From NCBI RefSeq assembly GCF_001307105.1, contig NZ_LGYN01000012.1:1-64000 (forward strand): 64,000 nucleotides of DNA. The letters are read 5' to 3'. The DNA comes from Bacillus australimaris. GTDB lineage: Bacteria > Bacillota > Bacilli > Bacillales > Bacillaceae. Under the pieces are notes generated by a model. That model was not told the origin of the DNA. It saw nothing but the letters and a program-made list of their open reading frames with translations, and did no database searches. The position numbers were made by a program, and so were the translations under genes. The first letter of the stretch is position 1. Every line of letters starts with the position of its first letter. Positions 26,503 to 36,685 of this stretch are shown one piece after another.

Positions 26503-26946
26503 TTAAAAAGAATCCTTCAGCTTTTCAGGAAGATCAAAGTCTTCAAACGTGAAAGGAACCTCTTCCTCCAGTGCTTCCGAATCCACATCCAGTCCAGCGA
26601 TTTTAGCTGAATCAAAGTTGACATCAAATAATGTCACACGCTCAGTGCCACGGCCTGATGATTTATCGTCAAGTACAGCTTGAAGAGTGAAATATGGATC
26701 TTCCCCTTTTTTCACATAATTGAGCATTAATTGAACGAAACGTGACGTGACTTTATAGAAAGTTGCCGTGCCTGTTCCGTTTGCCCCCGTTGTTTTATGA
26801 CCAGTCATTCGGCGGCCCATTACGTTGACTTCTGATTTGTTTTTCTCCACGTTTGCTTCGAAGGTTTTGATAAATGCAAGCTCCTCACCTTCTAAGAAAA
26901 GACGACCCTCTTTACCTGAAATCGTATTTTGCGCTTTAAAAGCCAT
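26503..26946 (-). CDS. xkdM: Tail tube protein XkdM
   Basis: A 147-residue tube protein of the XkdM/YqbM family (AQNTISGKEGRLFLEGEELAFIKTFEANVEKNKSEVNVMGRR) with high beta content. It forms the inner tube beneath the XkdK sheath. It follows the sheath gene after 1 bp. Length is identical to PBSX XkdM as I recall. Confidence 0.93.
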   Translation of the reverse strand: MAFKAQNTISGKEGRLFLEGEELAFIKTFEANVEKNKSEVNVMGRRMTGHKTTGANGTGTATFYKVTSRFVQLMLNYVKKGEDPYFTLQAVLDDKSSGRGTERVTLFDVNFDSAKIAGLDVDSEALEEEVPFTFEDFDLPEKLKDSF

Positions 26947-26947
26947 C

Positions 26948-28294
26948 TTACTTCACCTCCACATTGAAATAGAATTTTTCTGCTGCATCTACTGGCTGAA
27001 CTGCTAAATCGATGATAAATCCATCACGATCTTCATTAAGACTGATCACGATATCTGTTTCTGAATTAAAGCCTGTAATTCCGCTGCCATCTTGAAGTTG
27101 TGTGAGATACTGTGTAATCAATGTTTTCACAAGCTGCACACCATCATCTGATGCTGGAATGTCAGTGCCATTGGCTTTGCGTAATTTAATCAGATTTTTT
27201 AATTCGACGGTTAAATCATTGTTGATCGCATCAAGCACACGAATGATTTTGTTTTTCGCCATTTGCTGATTCTTTTCAACTGTGAAGCTTGTCAAGGAGT
27301 TAATATCTTTTTCAACACTCACGGTACGATCTCTCGCATCAAAGGTGAAAAGGAACTCTCCTTGTGATAATCGGTATTCAACTTGATCATTGTCAAGGCG
27401 TTCTAATGTATCGACTGCTCCTTCGTATTCAACAAAGGTCAGTGACTGATTGAAGTTTGCTCCGGCACTTGCACCTGCAACCCAAGCTGTTGTTTGAGCA
27501 GGTGTTAGTTCTGTTCCATCTTCCAGTACAACACCGCTTGTCACATTGATGATCCCTTCTTGGTCAGCTGCATAATTCGCCACAACCCCTTGCACCTTAC
27601 GTCCTTGCTTATCACGTAACCGTTCGATAAATGAAGCGAAAGTTGCTTTTAATTGCTCACTATTATTGACTGGAAGTGCAATAACATCAAAGTATTCTGT
27701 TTCTGCTGCTTCTAGGAAAGCTGTATAATCTGCGACACTTGCCACGCCGTTTTTCCCGCCTTTTAGTGCCACACCAGCTGTGATGACGACTGCACCTTCA
27801 CCAGAAAATTGAACGTATTTGTTTTTCACAAGGTCTTTGACATCAGTGACGATCTGCTTATCCACCATATCTGTTCCAAGATAAGTGATAACATCGCGTT
27901 TTGTGCTATCAAGTACATTTTCTGCCACTTGTACTGTGATCTCATTTCCTTTTTGGCCGCCATAATTTGCTGTGACCACAAAGTTTTCAGCGATTTCAGC
28001 TTTGGCCGGCTCCCCTTCATTTAAGCGGTAAAGCAAGACCGTTTGCGCTTTTTTCTTTGCTTCACGGAAAAGAAGAAGTGACTTATCATCAATGTTAAGT
28101 CCAACCTTCTTATTTAAGTCTTCCATATTGGAAACGGAAATAAAGGTTTTTGGTTCTCCCCAGCTCATCACAAGAGGAAGTGCCACCGTACCTCGATCGC
28201 CTAAAGTAATTCGCTGCTCTGCTGTTGTTTTAAAATTAAAGTAAATGCCAGGACGCTTTTTCTCTGTACCTGGTGTAAAAGTGCCTCCGTTCAT
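26948..28294 (-). CDS. xkdK: Contractile tail sheath protein XkdK
   Basis: A 448-residue sheath protein. The N-terminal handshake region is GGTFTPGTEKKRPGIYFNF, the mid-domain has VLEDGTELTPAQTTAWVAGASAGANFN, and the C-terminal core ends VQPVDAAEKFYFNVEVK. This marks a myovirus-type contractile tail. Located before the tube gene. Confidence 0.94.
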   Translation of the reverse strand: MNGGTFTPGTEKKRPGIYFNFKTTAEQRITLGDRGTVALPLVMSWGEPKTFISVSNMEDLNKKVGLNIDDKSLLLFREAKKKAQTVLLYRLNEGEPAKAEIAENFVVTANYGGQKGNEITVQVAENVLDSTKRDVITYLGTDMVDKQIVTDVKDLVKNKYVQFSGEGAVVITAGVALKGGKNGVASVADYTAFLEAAETEYFDVIALPVNNSEQLKATFASFIERLRDKQGRKVQGVVANYAADQEGIINVTSGVVLEDGTELTPAQTTAWVAGASAGANFNQSLTFVEYEGAVDTLERLDNDQVEYRLSQGEFLFTFDARDRTVSVEKDINSLTSFTVEKNQQMAKNKIIRVLDAINNDLTVELKNLIKLRKANGTDIPASDDGVQLVKTLITQYLTQLQDGSGITGFNSETDIVISLNEDRDGFIIDLAVQPVDAAEKFYFNVEVK

Positions 28295-28297
28295 CCT

Positions 28298-28510
28298 TTA
28301 AACCTCCTTGGACAAAAAAGCATCGATGTGCTTTTTCGCTTCTGTTTTTGTAATTGGTTGATGTTTGATATAAAAAAGAGCCCCTTCAAGGATTTCTGGT
28401 TTGACCCCGAAAAGATCCTTGCTGTGCTCCTTTAAGGCTTCAAATGAAAAGCCAAATTCTTTTTCTTCGCCGGCTGTTTGAGCGGGCTGTGCATTTTTAG
28501 TCTTGCTCAC
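28298..28510 (-). CDS. YqzN/YkzM family small phage protein
   Basis: A 70-residue protein with GFSFEALKEHSKDLFGVKPEILEGALF and ITKTEAKKHIDAFLSKEV, the pattern of YqzN/YkzM from skin and PBSX. It lies between the head-tail genes and the sheath, overlapping its upstream neighbour by 14 bp. Function unknown. Confidence 0.8.
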   Translation of the reverse strand: MSKTKNAQPAQTAGEEKEFGFSFEALKEHSKDLFGVKPEILEGALFYIKHQPITKTEAKKHIDAFLSKEV

Positions 28511-28952
28511 GTTTGATCACCCCATCTGAAAAGTTGATATCTTCAAGGCTTGCCTGTTTGTCTCGGTTGTACCAATAGCTGCTATCCCACGTCAGGACAA
28601 TCGCTGCTACGCCTTGATCTATCATTCTTGTTTCCACTCTTTTTATGCGGACATAATCATCAAGCACCTCTCCGTCTTCACTCATCATCTGAATGATTTG
28701 ACGATCAGCAAGCAATGCATCAACGATTGTTTCTGCCGCATCATGTGCTTTTTCTGTATCAATATGAAAGACTTTCACTTGCAGCGAATAAGATTTCATA
28801 AAGGTAGATACCGTATCTGGACCGCTGATGACTGTGACTGGCGGCACATAAACGGAGGGCACTTGAAAGCGTTCTGGCAAAAGACGATCATACATTGTCA
28901 CAGGAAAGTGTGTGTAAATATAATGCATGATTGCCCCGACTTCTTGATTCAT
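28497..28952 (-). CDS. xkdJ: Tail terminator-type protein XkdJ
   Basis: A 151-residue protein of the XkdJ/YqbJ family (MNQEVGAIMHYIYTHFP..., WYNRDKQASLEDINF). The start at 28952 follows GGGAGGTG; the upstream extension lies inside xkdI in another frame and is not real. Head-tail completion or tail terminator role inferred from family and place. Confidence 0.87.
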   Translation of the reverse strand: MNQEVGAIMHYIYTHFPVTMYDRLLPERFQVPSVYVPPVTVISGPDTVSTFMKSYSLQVKVFHIDTEKAHDAAETIVDALLADRQIIQMMSEDGEVLDDYVRIKRVETRMIDQGVAAIVLTWDSSYWYNRDKQASLEDINFSDGVIKREQD

Positions 28953-28956
28953 TCCA

Positions 28957-29454
28957 TCACCTCCCAAAATGTCGATCGAACCAACTTTGCAGCTTTCGAT
29001 CCAGCGACTGTTCAAACATTTGCTCATAGAGCATGACAGCATGATCCCAGTAGCCATTTCCATCAATCCATTGAGAGGCAAGCATCATTCCTGTACTTGC
29101 ATTCGGATCATATTCAAAGCGGCTGCCAGTCCATCTGCCAGGCACCCATCTTCGCTCTCCATTTGAAGAAGCGGCATGTCCATCATTGACATAGGAGGCA
29201 TATTCAAGCTGCGTCCCCACTTCAAGTGTGAGACCGCCTCTTGAAATGAGAAATTGATTCTCCTTGTCACCTTGCTTAAAGGAGCTTAGAAGCCGGCCTG
29301 TATCAACAGCATTCTCCTTGATTAATTCATCTTGAATGATGTCTAAAAGCTGTAAGCCCATGTCCTCTAGCCACTCTTGATATTCTGCCTTTAAGCCGCC
29401 ATCACACGCTGACTGCAGCTGTGAAAGCAGCCGGTCAAGTCCATCAATTTTCAT
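28957..29454 (-). CDS. xkdI: HK97 gp10-like head-tail protein XkdI
   Basis: A 165-residue protein with gp10-family features (LLSQLQSAC start, ELIKENAVDTGRLLSSF, YASYVNDGHA, RWVPGRW). It completes the head-tail interface. It overlaps xkdH by 4 bp. Confidence 0.88.
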   Translation of the reverse strand: MKIDGLDRLLSQLQSACDGGLKAEYQEWLEDMGLQLLDIIQDELIKENAVDTGRLLSSFKQGDKENQFLISRGGLTLEVGTQLEYASYVNDGHAASSNGERRWVPGRWTGSRFEYDPNASTGMMLASQWIDGNGYWDHAVMLYEQMFEQSLDRKLQSWFDRHFGR

Positions 29455-29807
29455 AGATTTTCCTTCCTGACTGCCATCACTTCAATGTGATGATTTTTCA
29501 CTTTTTTAGGCTGCTGTAATTTGAGTGAGACGCCATTCCACACCATTTTGTCATGCAAGCGAATATCACTTGCTAAAGGAAAATGGACAAGATAGGATTG
29601 ATAAATGACTGTATTCGGCTCTTCTTGCACAAGTGACTGGTTTTTTTCTATGACATAACAAGCTAGATCCGTCAGACTGGGAGCATCGGGATAGGAAAGT
29701 GTCATTTGTAAATCACCAGCTGGAATCCCAAATTTCCCGCTGGTAGACTCCTTATGTTCAAGGTGAAAAAGATCACAGCGGTCTGTTAATAGAGATTGAT
29801 AGCTCAT
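29451..29807 (-). CDS. xkdH: Head-tail connector XkdH (DUF3599)
   Basis: A 118-residue protein (YQSLLTDRCDLFHLEHKE..., VWNGVSLKLQQPKKVKNHHIEVMAV) fitting XkdH/YqbH. It resembles stopper proteins in size and position. 4-bp overlaps with both neighbours indicate coupled translation. Confidence 0.86.
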   Translation of the reverse strand: MSYQSLLTDRCDLFHLEHKESTSGKFGIPAGDLQMTLSYPDAPSLTDLACYVIEKNQSLVQEEPNTVIYQSYLVHFPLASDIRLHDKMVWNGVSLKLQQPKKVKNHHIEVMAVRKENL

Positions 29808-30187
29808 AATGATCTCACCTTTAATTTGGCACTGCCGCTAGTCAATGTTGGTTCAATGTAATCAACAAGCAGAGCATAGACATAGGGTCTGCCTTTCACT
29901 TGATCAGCTGCCTTCGCATATGAATAATCGCCCATTTTTTCTGACGTAAAACCTTTCAGCATAGATTCGTCATCGTTCAGCATGGCAAAATATTGGGCCA
30001 TTTTTAATAATGCGATTCTTGCTTTTTCAGGGAGGGGCTGATATTTTTCGCTTGAGAAATCGTGACCTACGATCTGAAATACCGCAGCTTGTGCTTCGAT
30101 AATATCTGCTGTCAGTCTTTCTACAGATCGATTTTTCACACGATCAAATACAGAATAGGCTTGCAGTTCTTCAGCAGAAATCATCAT
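29804..30187 (-). CDS. YqbG-like head completion protein (DUF3199)
   Basis: A 127-residue helical protein (SAEELQAYSVFDRVKNRSVERLTADIIEAQAAVF...) of the YqbG family, probably the gp6-like adaptor next to the capsid gene. In order after xkdG. Confidence 0.84.
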   Translation of the reverse strand: MMISAEELQAYSVFDRVKNRSVERLTADIIEAQAAVFQIVGHDFSSEKYQPLPEKARIALLKMAQYFAMLNDDESMLKGFTSEKMGDYSYAKAADQVKGRPYVYALLVDYIEPTLTSGSAKLKVRSL

Positions 30188-30200
30188 GGTCTGCCGTCAC

Positions 30201-31124
30201 CTACTCTTTCACTTTCATCACTTTTGCTACAGCATCCTCTTCCTCAAATTTGCTGTCCAGCTTCGCTGTTAAGACAATAATAAATTTACGGCTGCGAATA
30301 TCTTTTTCTACCTCAATACGAATATTGCGAGAAAAACCTACGATAATATTTTTAGGATGCGTGAGCAAAATATCTGATACATCTGTTCCCGCTTCGTCAT
30401 ATGGCTGCATATTGGCAAGACCTTTGACTGGCACACCGAATGCAGAAGAAAGCCCGCCTTGAATGGCCGCATCTCCGAGTCCTGTCTGACGGTTTGCTAC
30501 TTGATCCTTCCACTCAACCTCTAAGCTTGGGGAGGTGTAGAAACGGAAATCCTGAGGTACACGTAAATATTTTGATGGCATCGCTTTATAGGCTTGCTTA
30601 AACATTTGGCGGCTAATTTCCGCTCCATTTGCATCTACAATATGAGATACCGCTTGTTTTCTTACGCCATCCATTTGAGCTAAAAATGGATCTGCTGAAG
30701 TCGTATCACCATTGACGATGAGCTCTTCAATGTCGACCGCTGCTCGTTCAGCGAGCATTTGCATAATCGTTTGCTGAATTCCGTCTTTCTCAATGTTGTT
30801 TTCAATACTGTCGTAGGTCATATGAATCTCTGCGATGACCTCTTTCGCATTTAGCTGGACAGTGCTTGTCGCTGGGACAACACGGTCTTTATCATCAAGT
30901 GCTTTGCCTTCTTCTGCTGGGCGCAAAATACGCTGGCCAAAGCCGATTTTTTCGATTTTTTGTGAATCACTTTCCATCGGAATGATACGTGCATCATTTA
31001 AAACGGTTGGTGTGTTTTGCATCATTCTAATGAATGTGTTGGATTGGGTTGCGTTCATGAGACCGCCGGTTTTTAAGCTGGCAAGTGTCATTTCGGCCTT
31101 GCGAATCAACTCTTGATTTCTCAC
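30201..31124 (-). CDS. xkdG: Major capsid protein XkdG
   Basis: A 307-residue capsid protein from a GTG start behind GGAGG. N-terminal helix [17 protein letters not shown], then HK97-type blocks ([25 protein letters not shown], and a C-terminal [24 protein letters not shown]). PBSX capsids hold about 13 kb of host DNA. Located after the protease/scaffold gene. Confidence 0.93.
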   Translation of the reverse strand: MRNQELIRKAEMTLASLKTGGLMNATQSNTFIRMMQNTPTVLNDARIIPMESDSQKIEKIGFGQRILRPAEEGKALDDKDRVVPATSTVQLNAKEVIAEIHMTYDSIENNIEKDGIQQTIMQMLAERAAVDIEELIVNGDTTSADPFLAQMDGVRKQAVSHIVDANGAEISRQMFKQAYKAMPSKYLRVPQDFRFYTSPSLEVEWKDQVANRQTGLGDAAIQGGLSSAFGVPVKGLANMQPYDEAGTDVSDILLTHPKNIIVGFSRNIRIEVEKDIRSRKFIIVLTAKLDSKFEEEDAVAKVMKVKE

Positions 31125-31146
31125 ACTGTTTCCTCCTTATTTAGGC

Positions 31147-32235
31147 TTATAGTAAGCCATCCCATATGGGCTTTGTCCTGTCGTTTTGTGTATCGTGGAT
31201 TGTTTGTTTTGACATGCCGCGCGCTTTTTCAAGCATGTGAATCCGCTCTGAAATAGGCAAAAGTTGCTGCTGAAGCACTTGCTCAAGCGCTGCATTTTCT
31301 CTGCTGGTTGATTTCTCTAAGGAAGAGAGCTGATGACGAATCGGTGCAACTACTTGTTCGAGCACCTTTTGAACAGGCTCTTCTCCTGTTTGATCTGTTT
31401 CCTGCAATCCAGCCTGCTGTAAGACGTTGTCGATGGCCATTTTTGCTTTTTCAAGCTCTCGTACTTGATCCGTCGTCAAAGCGGCATCTTGTTTTTGTAC
31501 GGAGGCTGGCCTTTCACCAATCGTTTGAAGCACATCTTCTGTCTTCAAAATGTCTTGCACGATTGGCAGCAATTGCTCAAGCGCTGATCTGACACCCGCC
31601 TCATCACCATCATTTGACTGTAAGGTTTCCAGCAGGTGGTCTAAAACGCTCCAAAATTGTTGTGACATGTTTGCACCTTCCTCTTTCAAAAAGAAATTTT
31701 TCAGCAAAGAAAAAAGCCCTCTCTCATTTGTGTCTTGAGATAGGAGCTGATCTTGTTCTTCTATTGCGACGATATCCGCCGTTCCAGCCATTGAATATCC
31801 TGTAATATGGCCTTTCTGAATTTGATCCCAAATCTCTTGGGAAGCCTTTGTCACAAGCACCCAAGATCCTTTTCGAATCCACTCACCGCCTACTTCAAAA
31901 TCAGCTGGAGCAATGTAAGACTCGACCACTTCGCCAACACCATCTTGAAAATCATGCTGCTTGTCAATATGGCGGGCGTCCTTCATAAAACCATGTGCCG
32001 CTCTTTCAATTTCTTTAGCTGACATAAAGTCTTGGTGTGCATCAGGGGTATTCGGTTCATACACGACACCATACACAAGGCGATGAGCATCTTCTGCCTT
32101 TGTCAGAACACTGACCTCCTTTTGAAAGTCAGGCTGCCTTTTCTTTGCCTTCATCAAAAAGAATTTCTTTTGATTTGCTGCTCTGTCTACGTAGGAAACA
32201 TGTGTAATTTTTGCGTTTTTTAGTTCTCTTGGCAT
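31147..32235 (-). CDS. xkdF: Prohead serine protease / scaffold XkdF
   Basis: A 362-residue protein. The N-terminal half is the XkdF protease domain (ITHVSYVDRAANQKKFF, YGVVYEPNTPDAHQDFMSAKEIERAAHGFM, a KQHDFQ histidine, YSMAGTA). The Gln/Glu-rich, coiled-coil C-terminal half looks like a fused scaffold. The start at 32235 follows AAAGGGGGTG. Confidence 0.88.
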   Translation of the reverse strand: MPRELKNAKITHVSYVDRAANQKKFFLMKAKKRQPDFQKEVSVLTKAEDAHRLVYGVVYEPNTPDAHQDFMSAKEIERAAHGFMKDARHIDKQHDFQDGVGEVVESYIAPADFEVGGEWIRKGSWVLVTKASQEIWDQIQKGHITGYSMAGTADIVAIEEQDQLLSQDTNERGLFSLLKNFFLKEEGANMSQQFWSVLDHLLETLQSNDGDEAGVRSALEQLLPIVQDILKTEDVLQTIGERPASVQKQDAALTTDQVRELEKAKMAIDNVLQQAGLQETDQTGEEPVQKVLEQVVAPIRHQLSSLEKSTSRENAALEQVLQQQLLPISERIHMLEKARGMSKQTIHDTQNDRTKPIWDGLL

Positions 32236-32272
32236 ATATTCACCCCCTTTCAAAAAGCGCACGCGCTTTTGG

Positions 32273-33730
32273 TTATTCCTTCAGCTGATTCGTCTCTCGT
32301 TGAGGCTGTTCTTCAGCTGATGTCATGCGGCTTTCTAAAGGTCGGTGATAGAAATCCTCTGGCCATTCCTCTAACGTTTTACCAAGGATACGCCCCGCCA
32401 GATCTCGCAAATCGTTTGGTGATACTGCCCCAGCTTGAATAAATGGGGTCAGAACTTTGGCAATCTCTAATGGGTCTCTAAAATCAGGACCATTTAATAG
32501 GAAACGGACATGCCAAATATCAAGATCAGGCAGGAAAAGGGTATTGAGTTTTCCTGTGATGAGATGCCGTTCAGGCTGAAATACCTGCTCCTCTGTTGTT
32601 TTCCGCGCCGTATCGGCTGTCGCTTTGTTATAGTCCTGAGACTCACCTGTGTAAATCGGCGGCAGGCGAAAAGAAGAGCGGATTTTGTTTCTTGTTTTTT
32701 CATCGTATTCTAAAAAGAGCGCATCTTCTTGCAAGATCTCTGCTAGAGATTTAAAGTTCACTTTGACGTTTGAGACATCTTCTTCTCCAGTCAGCCCTTT
32801 TTCCGTTGGGAGACCTTCGACTTCAAGCAATAGAAACTTATGCGCATGATCAGAGCCTTCAATATCGTCCATATAATCCTGAAGCTGCTGATAGGAGGAC
32901 TCTGACAGCATTCCATTTTCGACAATGATGGCACCAGGTACATGCCGCCCTTGTTTAAAATAAAGATAGTTCAGCTCTTCTGCCTTGCGTGCTCCATACA
33001 TATTGACGATGTTGCCAATCCAGCGGGGAATTCCATACGTTCCACTGCCGATTTTAAAATGGATCACTTCGGTTGCACGAAGCGGCTCTGGGGTGGTGTC
33101 ATCATATTTGCCTGTTTCACAATGTAAAATGCGCGGATCACCGTACTCCTTGAAAAAGACTTTCTTTTCATTGATCACCTGCACATATTTACGGAATCGT
33201 TTCTTTCGGTTCATTGTTTTCAATTCGCCGTTTTCTGTGTACTGGAATTCGACATCGACTGGCTCACTAAGCTTGCAAATGCGAATATGGAGCGCATCCA
33301 AATACTCGATCCCTGCCGGCTTTCCTTGACCATCCCGGAGCACCTCTAAAAAACCATTGCCCGTTTTCTCCCGGTCTTCGAGGACATAGCCGAGAACTAC
33401 ATCAGCAGACTCATCATAGTTCATGTATTTCGTAAACTCTTCAAGTCTTGTCCATTCCTTCTCTGCCGCCTTCTTTTTTGCTGGTTTCACACCTTCTGCA
33501 TTAAAATCAAAGGCGTATTCTACCCCAAATCCAAAGCCTAAAATATTTGTTTTATACGCATCAATACATTGCTGAAGAATGGTTGAATACTCTGCCATAC
33601 TCTTTAATTCATTGATGTTATAAGGCGGGGGGACAATGTCATCTTTTTCGTAGGAAAATTCATCTGCATACATTTGTTTTGTATGATCAGACATGTTTGC
33701 CTTCATAATTGTTGCTTTCAATTGTTTCAT
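32273..33730 (-). CDS. xkdE: Portal protein XkdE
   Basis: A 485-residue portal of the phage_portal family ([81 protein letters not shown]). It forms the dodecameric DNA channel. Its ATG overlaps the xtmB stop (ATGA). Confidence 0.94.
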   Translation of the reverse strand: MKQLKATIMKANMSDHTKQMYADEFSYEKDDIVPPPYNINELKSMAEYSTILQQCIDAYKTNILGFGFGVEYAFDFNAEGVKPAKKKAAEKEWTRLEEFTKYMNYDESADVVLGYVLEDREKTGNGFLEVLRDGQGKPAGIEYLDALHIRICKLSEPVDVEFQYTENGELKTMNRKKRFRKYVQVINEKKVFFKEYGDPRILHCETGKYDDTTPEPLRATEVIHFKIGSGTYGIPRWIGNIVNMYGARKAEELNYLYFKQGRHVPGAIIVENGMLSESSYQQLQDYMDDIEGSDHAHKFLLLEVEGLPTEKGLTGEEDVSNVKVNFKSLAEILQEDALFLEYDEKTRNKIRSSFRLPPIYTGESQDYNKATADTARKTTEEQVFQPERHLITGKLNTLFLPDLDIWHVRFLLNGPDFRDPLEIAKVLTPFIQAGAVSPNDLRDLAGRILGKTLEEWPEDFYHRPLESRMTSAEEQPQRETNQLKE

Positions 33731-35040
33731 TGTATAGACCTCCTCTCTCTGTTTGGACGGACACGCTCCGAGGCGGTCTGTTTCAAATCTGTCACTTCAT
33801 AATCATCGAGCGCATACCAGATGGCTGATAATGTGTGCGGATCGATTTGAAATTCATCTTCCTCAAGACGTCCGTCCTTATCTGCCTTATAGGTCAGTGA
33901 TTGAAGTTCATAGATGGTATACGGGCAGGCATCAGAGCAAATGATTTTTTTAAATCGTTTGATCTTTTTTGTATACTGCAAACGTGAGCCTTGGAATTTA
34001 TGTGCTGCCACCATTTGAAAGCCGCGCTGCCGAAAATAGTGAATGGTTTTAGGTTCGGCTGCGTCTGCTTTAATCAGTTCCTTTGATTCAATGAACTCTT
34101 TCAGGTCATTGGCTGTTTCATCATCCGTTTTTCCGCGGTCGTAATATTCCCAATAAATATATAAGTACTTTTTTTCATGATCGACAGCTAACCGAATGAG
34201 CGCATTGTACGATTCAACAAATCCAAAATCCATGCCCGCTCGTTTCAGCGGTCTGTCAATCTGCTGAATGGCTGCTAATACGTCAGAATGGCTCCTCACC
34301 TCAAATTGAGGAAAAACCTTTGTGCCATTGATTCCGAAATACCCCTTCCTCGCAATTCGATAGAGGTCTGGGTCATACTCTTTCAGCTCATCCAGCTGCT
34401 GCACGTAGCTTTTAGGGAGGAATAGGTTATCTTCCGCCGTGGAGTGATGATAGTACGTATCCTTGATGACAACAGTTCGATTTTTATATAAAGTCTCGTC
34501 ATCTAAAACGAATCGCTTCAGCTGTTCATCTCGAAAGAAATGCCTATATGTCCAATTATCTTGACCAACAGGATTGGTCGATAACATCATATAAAGTGGC
34601 AGGACCGGATGCCTCAGCCTTCCAAGCAGCTCTTTAAAGCCTTCATATGAAACCTCTGAGCACTCCTCAATCCAAATAATCGAGATGTTGTTAATCGATT
34701 TTAATTTTTCAGGCTTGTCCAGCCCTTTAAATAAGATGCTGCTGCCGTTTCGAAATGTCAGTGCAAGCGGTGAACTTCTGCACTTCACCACATGATCGAT
34801 ACCTAGGTCGCTGACGATCTCTTGTAATAGAGAAAATGTTGATTCGCGGTGCGTATCATACACTTCCCGGATGACAAGTGCTGTCCGCTTTTCCTCGAGC
34901 AGCTTTAAGACGAGCTTTAAAGCAATGTGATAGCTTTTGGAGGAGCCGTAGCCGCCTACTAAAAATTGAAACTTTTGATTCCAATCAAATAGAAAGTGCT
35001 CAAAGTGAGGGTTGACTTCTTTTTCAATCAATGGCGTCAT
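33727..35040 (-). CDS. xtmB: Terminase large subunit XtmB
   Basis: A 437-residue packaging motor. The ATPase P-loop variant is VGGYGSSKS (about 32-40), Walker [10 protein letters not shown] (about 123-131), and the nuclease domain starts with RAGMDFGF (about 263-270). Translationally coupled to both xtmA and xkdE by 4-bp overlaps. Confidence 0.95.
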   Translation of the reverse strand: MTPLIEKEVNPHFEHFLFDWNQKFQFLVGGYGSSKSYHIALKLVLKLLEEKRTALVIREVYDTHRESTFSLLQEIVSDLGIDHVVKCRSSPLALTFRNGSSILFKGLDKPEKLKSINNISIIWIEECSEVSYEGFKELLGRLRHPVLPLYMMLSTNPVGQDNWTYRHFFRDEQLKRFVLDDETLYKNRTVVIKDTYYHHSTAEDNLFLPKSYVQQLDELKEYDPDLYRIARKGYFGINGTKVFPQFEVRSHSDVLAAIQQIDRPLKRAGMDFGFVESYNALIRLAVDHEKKYLYIYWEYYDRGKTDDETANDLKEFIESKELIKADAAEPKTIHYFRQRGFQMVAAHKFQGSRLQYTKKIKRFKKIICSDACPYTIYELQSLTYKADKDGRLEEDEFQIDPHTLSAIWYALDDYEVTDLKQTASERVRPNRERRSIQ

Positions 35041-35681
35041 GAGTCGTCCTCTTTTCGCTTGATCATGATATGAAGATCCTCCTCTTTTTCTTCACGCACG
35101 GCTTTTTTTGTCTTTTCGATCGTCAGTTCAATTTGCTTCAGCCTTAATCTTCGTTCATCCTTCGCATGAGCGAGCTCTTCAAACTGTTTGATCAGACGCC
35201 TGAGTTCACCCATTGCACGGGATTGGGCATTTAAAAACGTGGCATGCCGATCCCATGAAAATTGAAACGAATATTCTTCTGCGCTGATTTCTGGTTCTGG
35301 CTGAATGCCCTCTTCTGTTTCTTCTAAAGAAGAAGGGATGTATGACGCCTTTTTCAGCTCTTTGATCATGTCCTCCTGGTCTGCTACATACATGATTCGC
35401 TGCGCCCGAATAATGGCTGCATATTGAATCTGAATTTGGTCCCAGATTAAATCGAGCGATGTGCGTCCGCCCATTTTCTCCATGATTTCAATCGTTTCAT
35501 CTGAAAGAAATTGATTGAAGATCGAGTGTGCCTGCTTTGACGGATTTTTTTGTCTTTGCCATCCATATCGTCTTTTCCATGATTTGACGGTATGGATTGA
35601 GACATTGTAATGATCAGCAATTTGCTGGTACGTCATCCCTCTCAAATAATCCTGCTTGGCCTCTATCCGTTTATCTTTCAT
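35037..35681 (-). CDS. xtmA: Terminase small subunit XtmA
   Basis: A 214-residue protein. The N-terminal helix-turn-helix is [20 protein letters not shown] (about 16-35). The C-terminal half is a charged coiled coil ending [10 protein letters not shown]. It is shorter than PBSX XtmA (about 265 residues as I recall). The ribosome site could be AGGTG close to the ATG, or the AGGAGG further up. Confidence 0.9.
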   Translation of the reverse strand: MKDKRIEAKQDYLRGMTYQQIADHYNVSIHTVKSWKRRYGWQRQKNPSKQAHSIFNQFLSDETIEIMEKMGGRTSLDLIWDQIQIQYAAIIRAQRIMYVADQEDMIKELKKASYIPSSLEETEEGIQPEPEISAEEYSFQFSWDRHATFLNAQSRAMGELRRLIKQFEELAHAKDERRLRLKQIELTIEKTKKAVREEKEEDLHIMIKRKEDDS

Positions 35682-35822
35682 TTACATTCACCTGCCGCCT
35701 CCTTTTAATTCGAATAATTCCCTTTGAAGGAATCATTTGTGTAGGGCTAGCAAACATTCGTTTGGTCTTTCTAACTATAGGTGGCAACTGTAAGACAAGC
35801 TTTAACTGATTTATTTTTGGAA
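35682..35822 (-). promoter_or_regulatory. Probable late-operon promoter region
   Basis: About 140 bp between the xpf terminator and xtmA with no gene. In PBSX the late promoter recognised with Xpf lies here. It is AT-rich just before AAAAGGAGGCGG, but I cannot assign -35/-10 elements with confidence. Confidence 0.45.
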
Positions 35823-35828
35823 AGAAAA

Positions 35829-35859
35829 AACGCCTATTCAGCAGCTTTGAATAGGCGTT
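35829..35859 (-). terminator. Terminator overlapping the xpf 3' end
   Basis: A perfect 12-bp stem AACGCCTATTCA / TGAATAGGCGTT with a 7-nt loop, followed by TTTTTTCTTT on the minus strand. It includes the last codons and stop of xpf. Confidence 0.85.
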
Positions 35860-36352
35860 CTTGGACTTTTTTGGACATCTTTGTCCGAGCTCTCTCCATA
35901 TGTTTTTGGACAGTTCCTTTTTTGACATCAAGCATGACAGCAATCTCGCTAAATGATAACCCTTGTGTTGTGTGCATAAAGAATACGTCCTTTTCTCGGT
36001 CTGTTAAAACAGATAAAGCTTCATCAATTCGTTTTTTGTCTCTCTCACTGACTTCTCTTTCTTTCTCCTGGATAAGGGTATATTCATGTGATAATGCCTC
36101 TAACACTTCTGGATTTGCCAGAATCGTACGCTGATAGACTGAGCGCCTGTCTAGCCCTCTGCGTGCGCCTGGCTCTCTTCCGATTTGGAGCCATTCCACC
36201 ACGTATTCTAGATCACTGACCATACTAGCGATCATTTTTTTATCATGCTTGTCTTGAACGGACAGCTGATGTTCTTCTTTTTCTTTAAATGGTTCATATT
36301 GTTTTCTAGCATCCTTTAATGCTCTTTTATATTCAATGAGTAAATCTTGCAT
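35834..36352 (-). CDS. xpf: Sigma-like positive control factor Xpf
   Basis: A 172-residue protein. The C-terminal sigma region 4-like HTH contains LTDREKDVFFMHTTQGLSFSEIAVMLDVKKGTVQKHMERA (about 125-160), preceded by a helical charged region. Xpf directs RNA polymerase to the late promoter in PBSX. A terminator lies just upstream (36381-36432) and another overlaps its end, so it is a single-gene unit between early and late blocks. Confidence 0.93.
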   Translation of the reverse strand: MQDLLIEYKRALKDARKQYEPFKEKEEHQLSVQDKHDKKMIASMVSDLEYVVEWLQIGREPGARRGLDRRSVYQRTILANPEVLEALSHEYTLIQEKEREVSERDKKRIDEALSVLTDREKDVFFMHTTQGLSFSEIAVMLDVKKGTVQKHMERARTKMSKKVQERLFKAAE

Positions 36353-36380
36353 GTTGGCTCTCTCCCTTTTTTAAGAAAAT

Positions 36381-36432
36381 AAAAAACGGACACCAATCAA
36401 TCCCCTTTTAGCAGGGTCTTGATCAGTGTCCG
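36381..36432 (-). terminator. Terminator between xtrA and xpf
   Basis: A 14-bp imperfect stem, CGGACACTGATCAA (36419-36432) with TTGATTGGTGTCCG (36387-36400), then TTTTTTATTTT on the minus strand. It lies 29 bp upstream of the xpf ATG. Confidence 0.8.
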
Positions 36433-36478
36433 CAGGCTTTCCGTCTTGGACGTATTGTGTTGTGATGTGTTCAGTCAG

Positions 36479-36685
36479 TTAGCTGATTTTAAAACCAATC
36501 TCGTGATCTACTCTTGCAAAATGACCTTTCGCTGTTTGAATAATCGTTTTCCCATGTTCCGGTACATCCATTTTATAAGCCGTTCCTACATTCCCATCTA
36601 ACACAATGACTTGAATCTTTCCTTTTTCCATCTCACCGACAAATGTTTGGTTTTCTTGAATGAATAGTTGTTTTGGCTCGTTCAT
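36479..36685 (-). CDS. xtrA: XtrA/YqaO family protein
   Basis: A 68-residue small beta-rich protein (GKIQVIVLDGNVGTAYKMDVPEHGKTIIQTAKGHFARVD), matching the XtrA/YqaO pattern and position just before xpf. Function unknown. Overlaps the upstream RusA-like gene by 4 bp. Confidence 0.78.
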   Translation of the reverse strand: MNEPKQLFIQENQTFVGEMEKGKIQVIVLDGNVGTAYKMDVPEHGKTIIQTAKGHFARVDHEIGFKIS

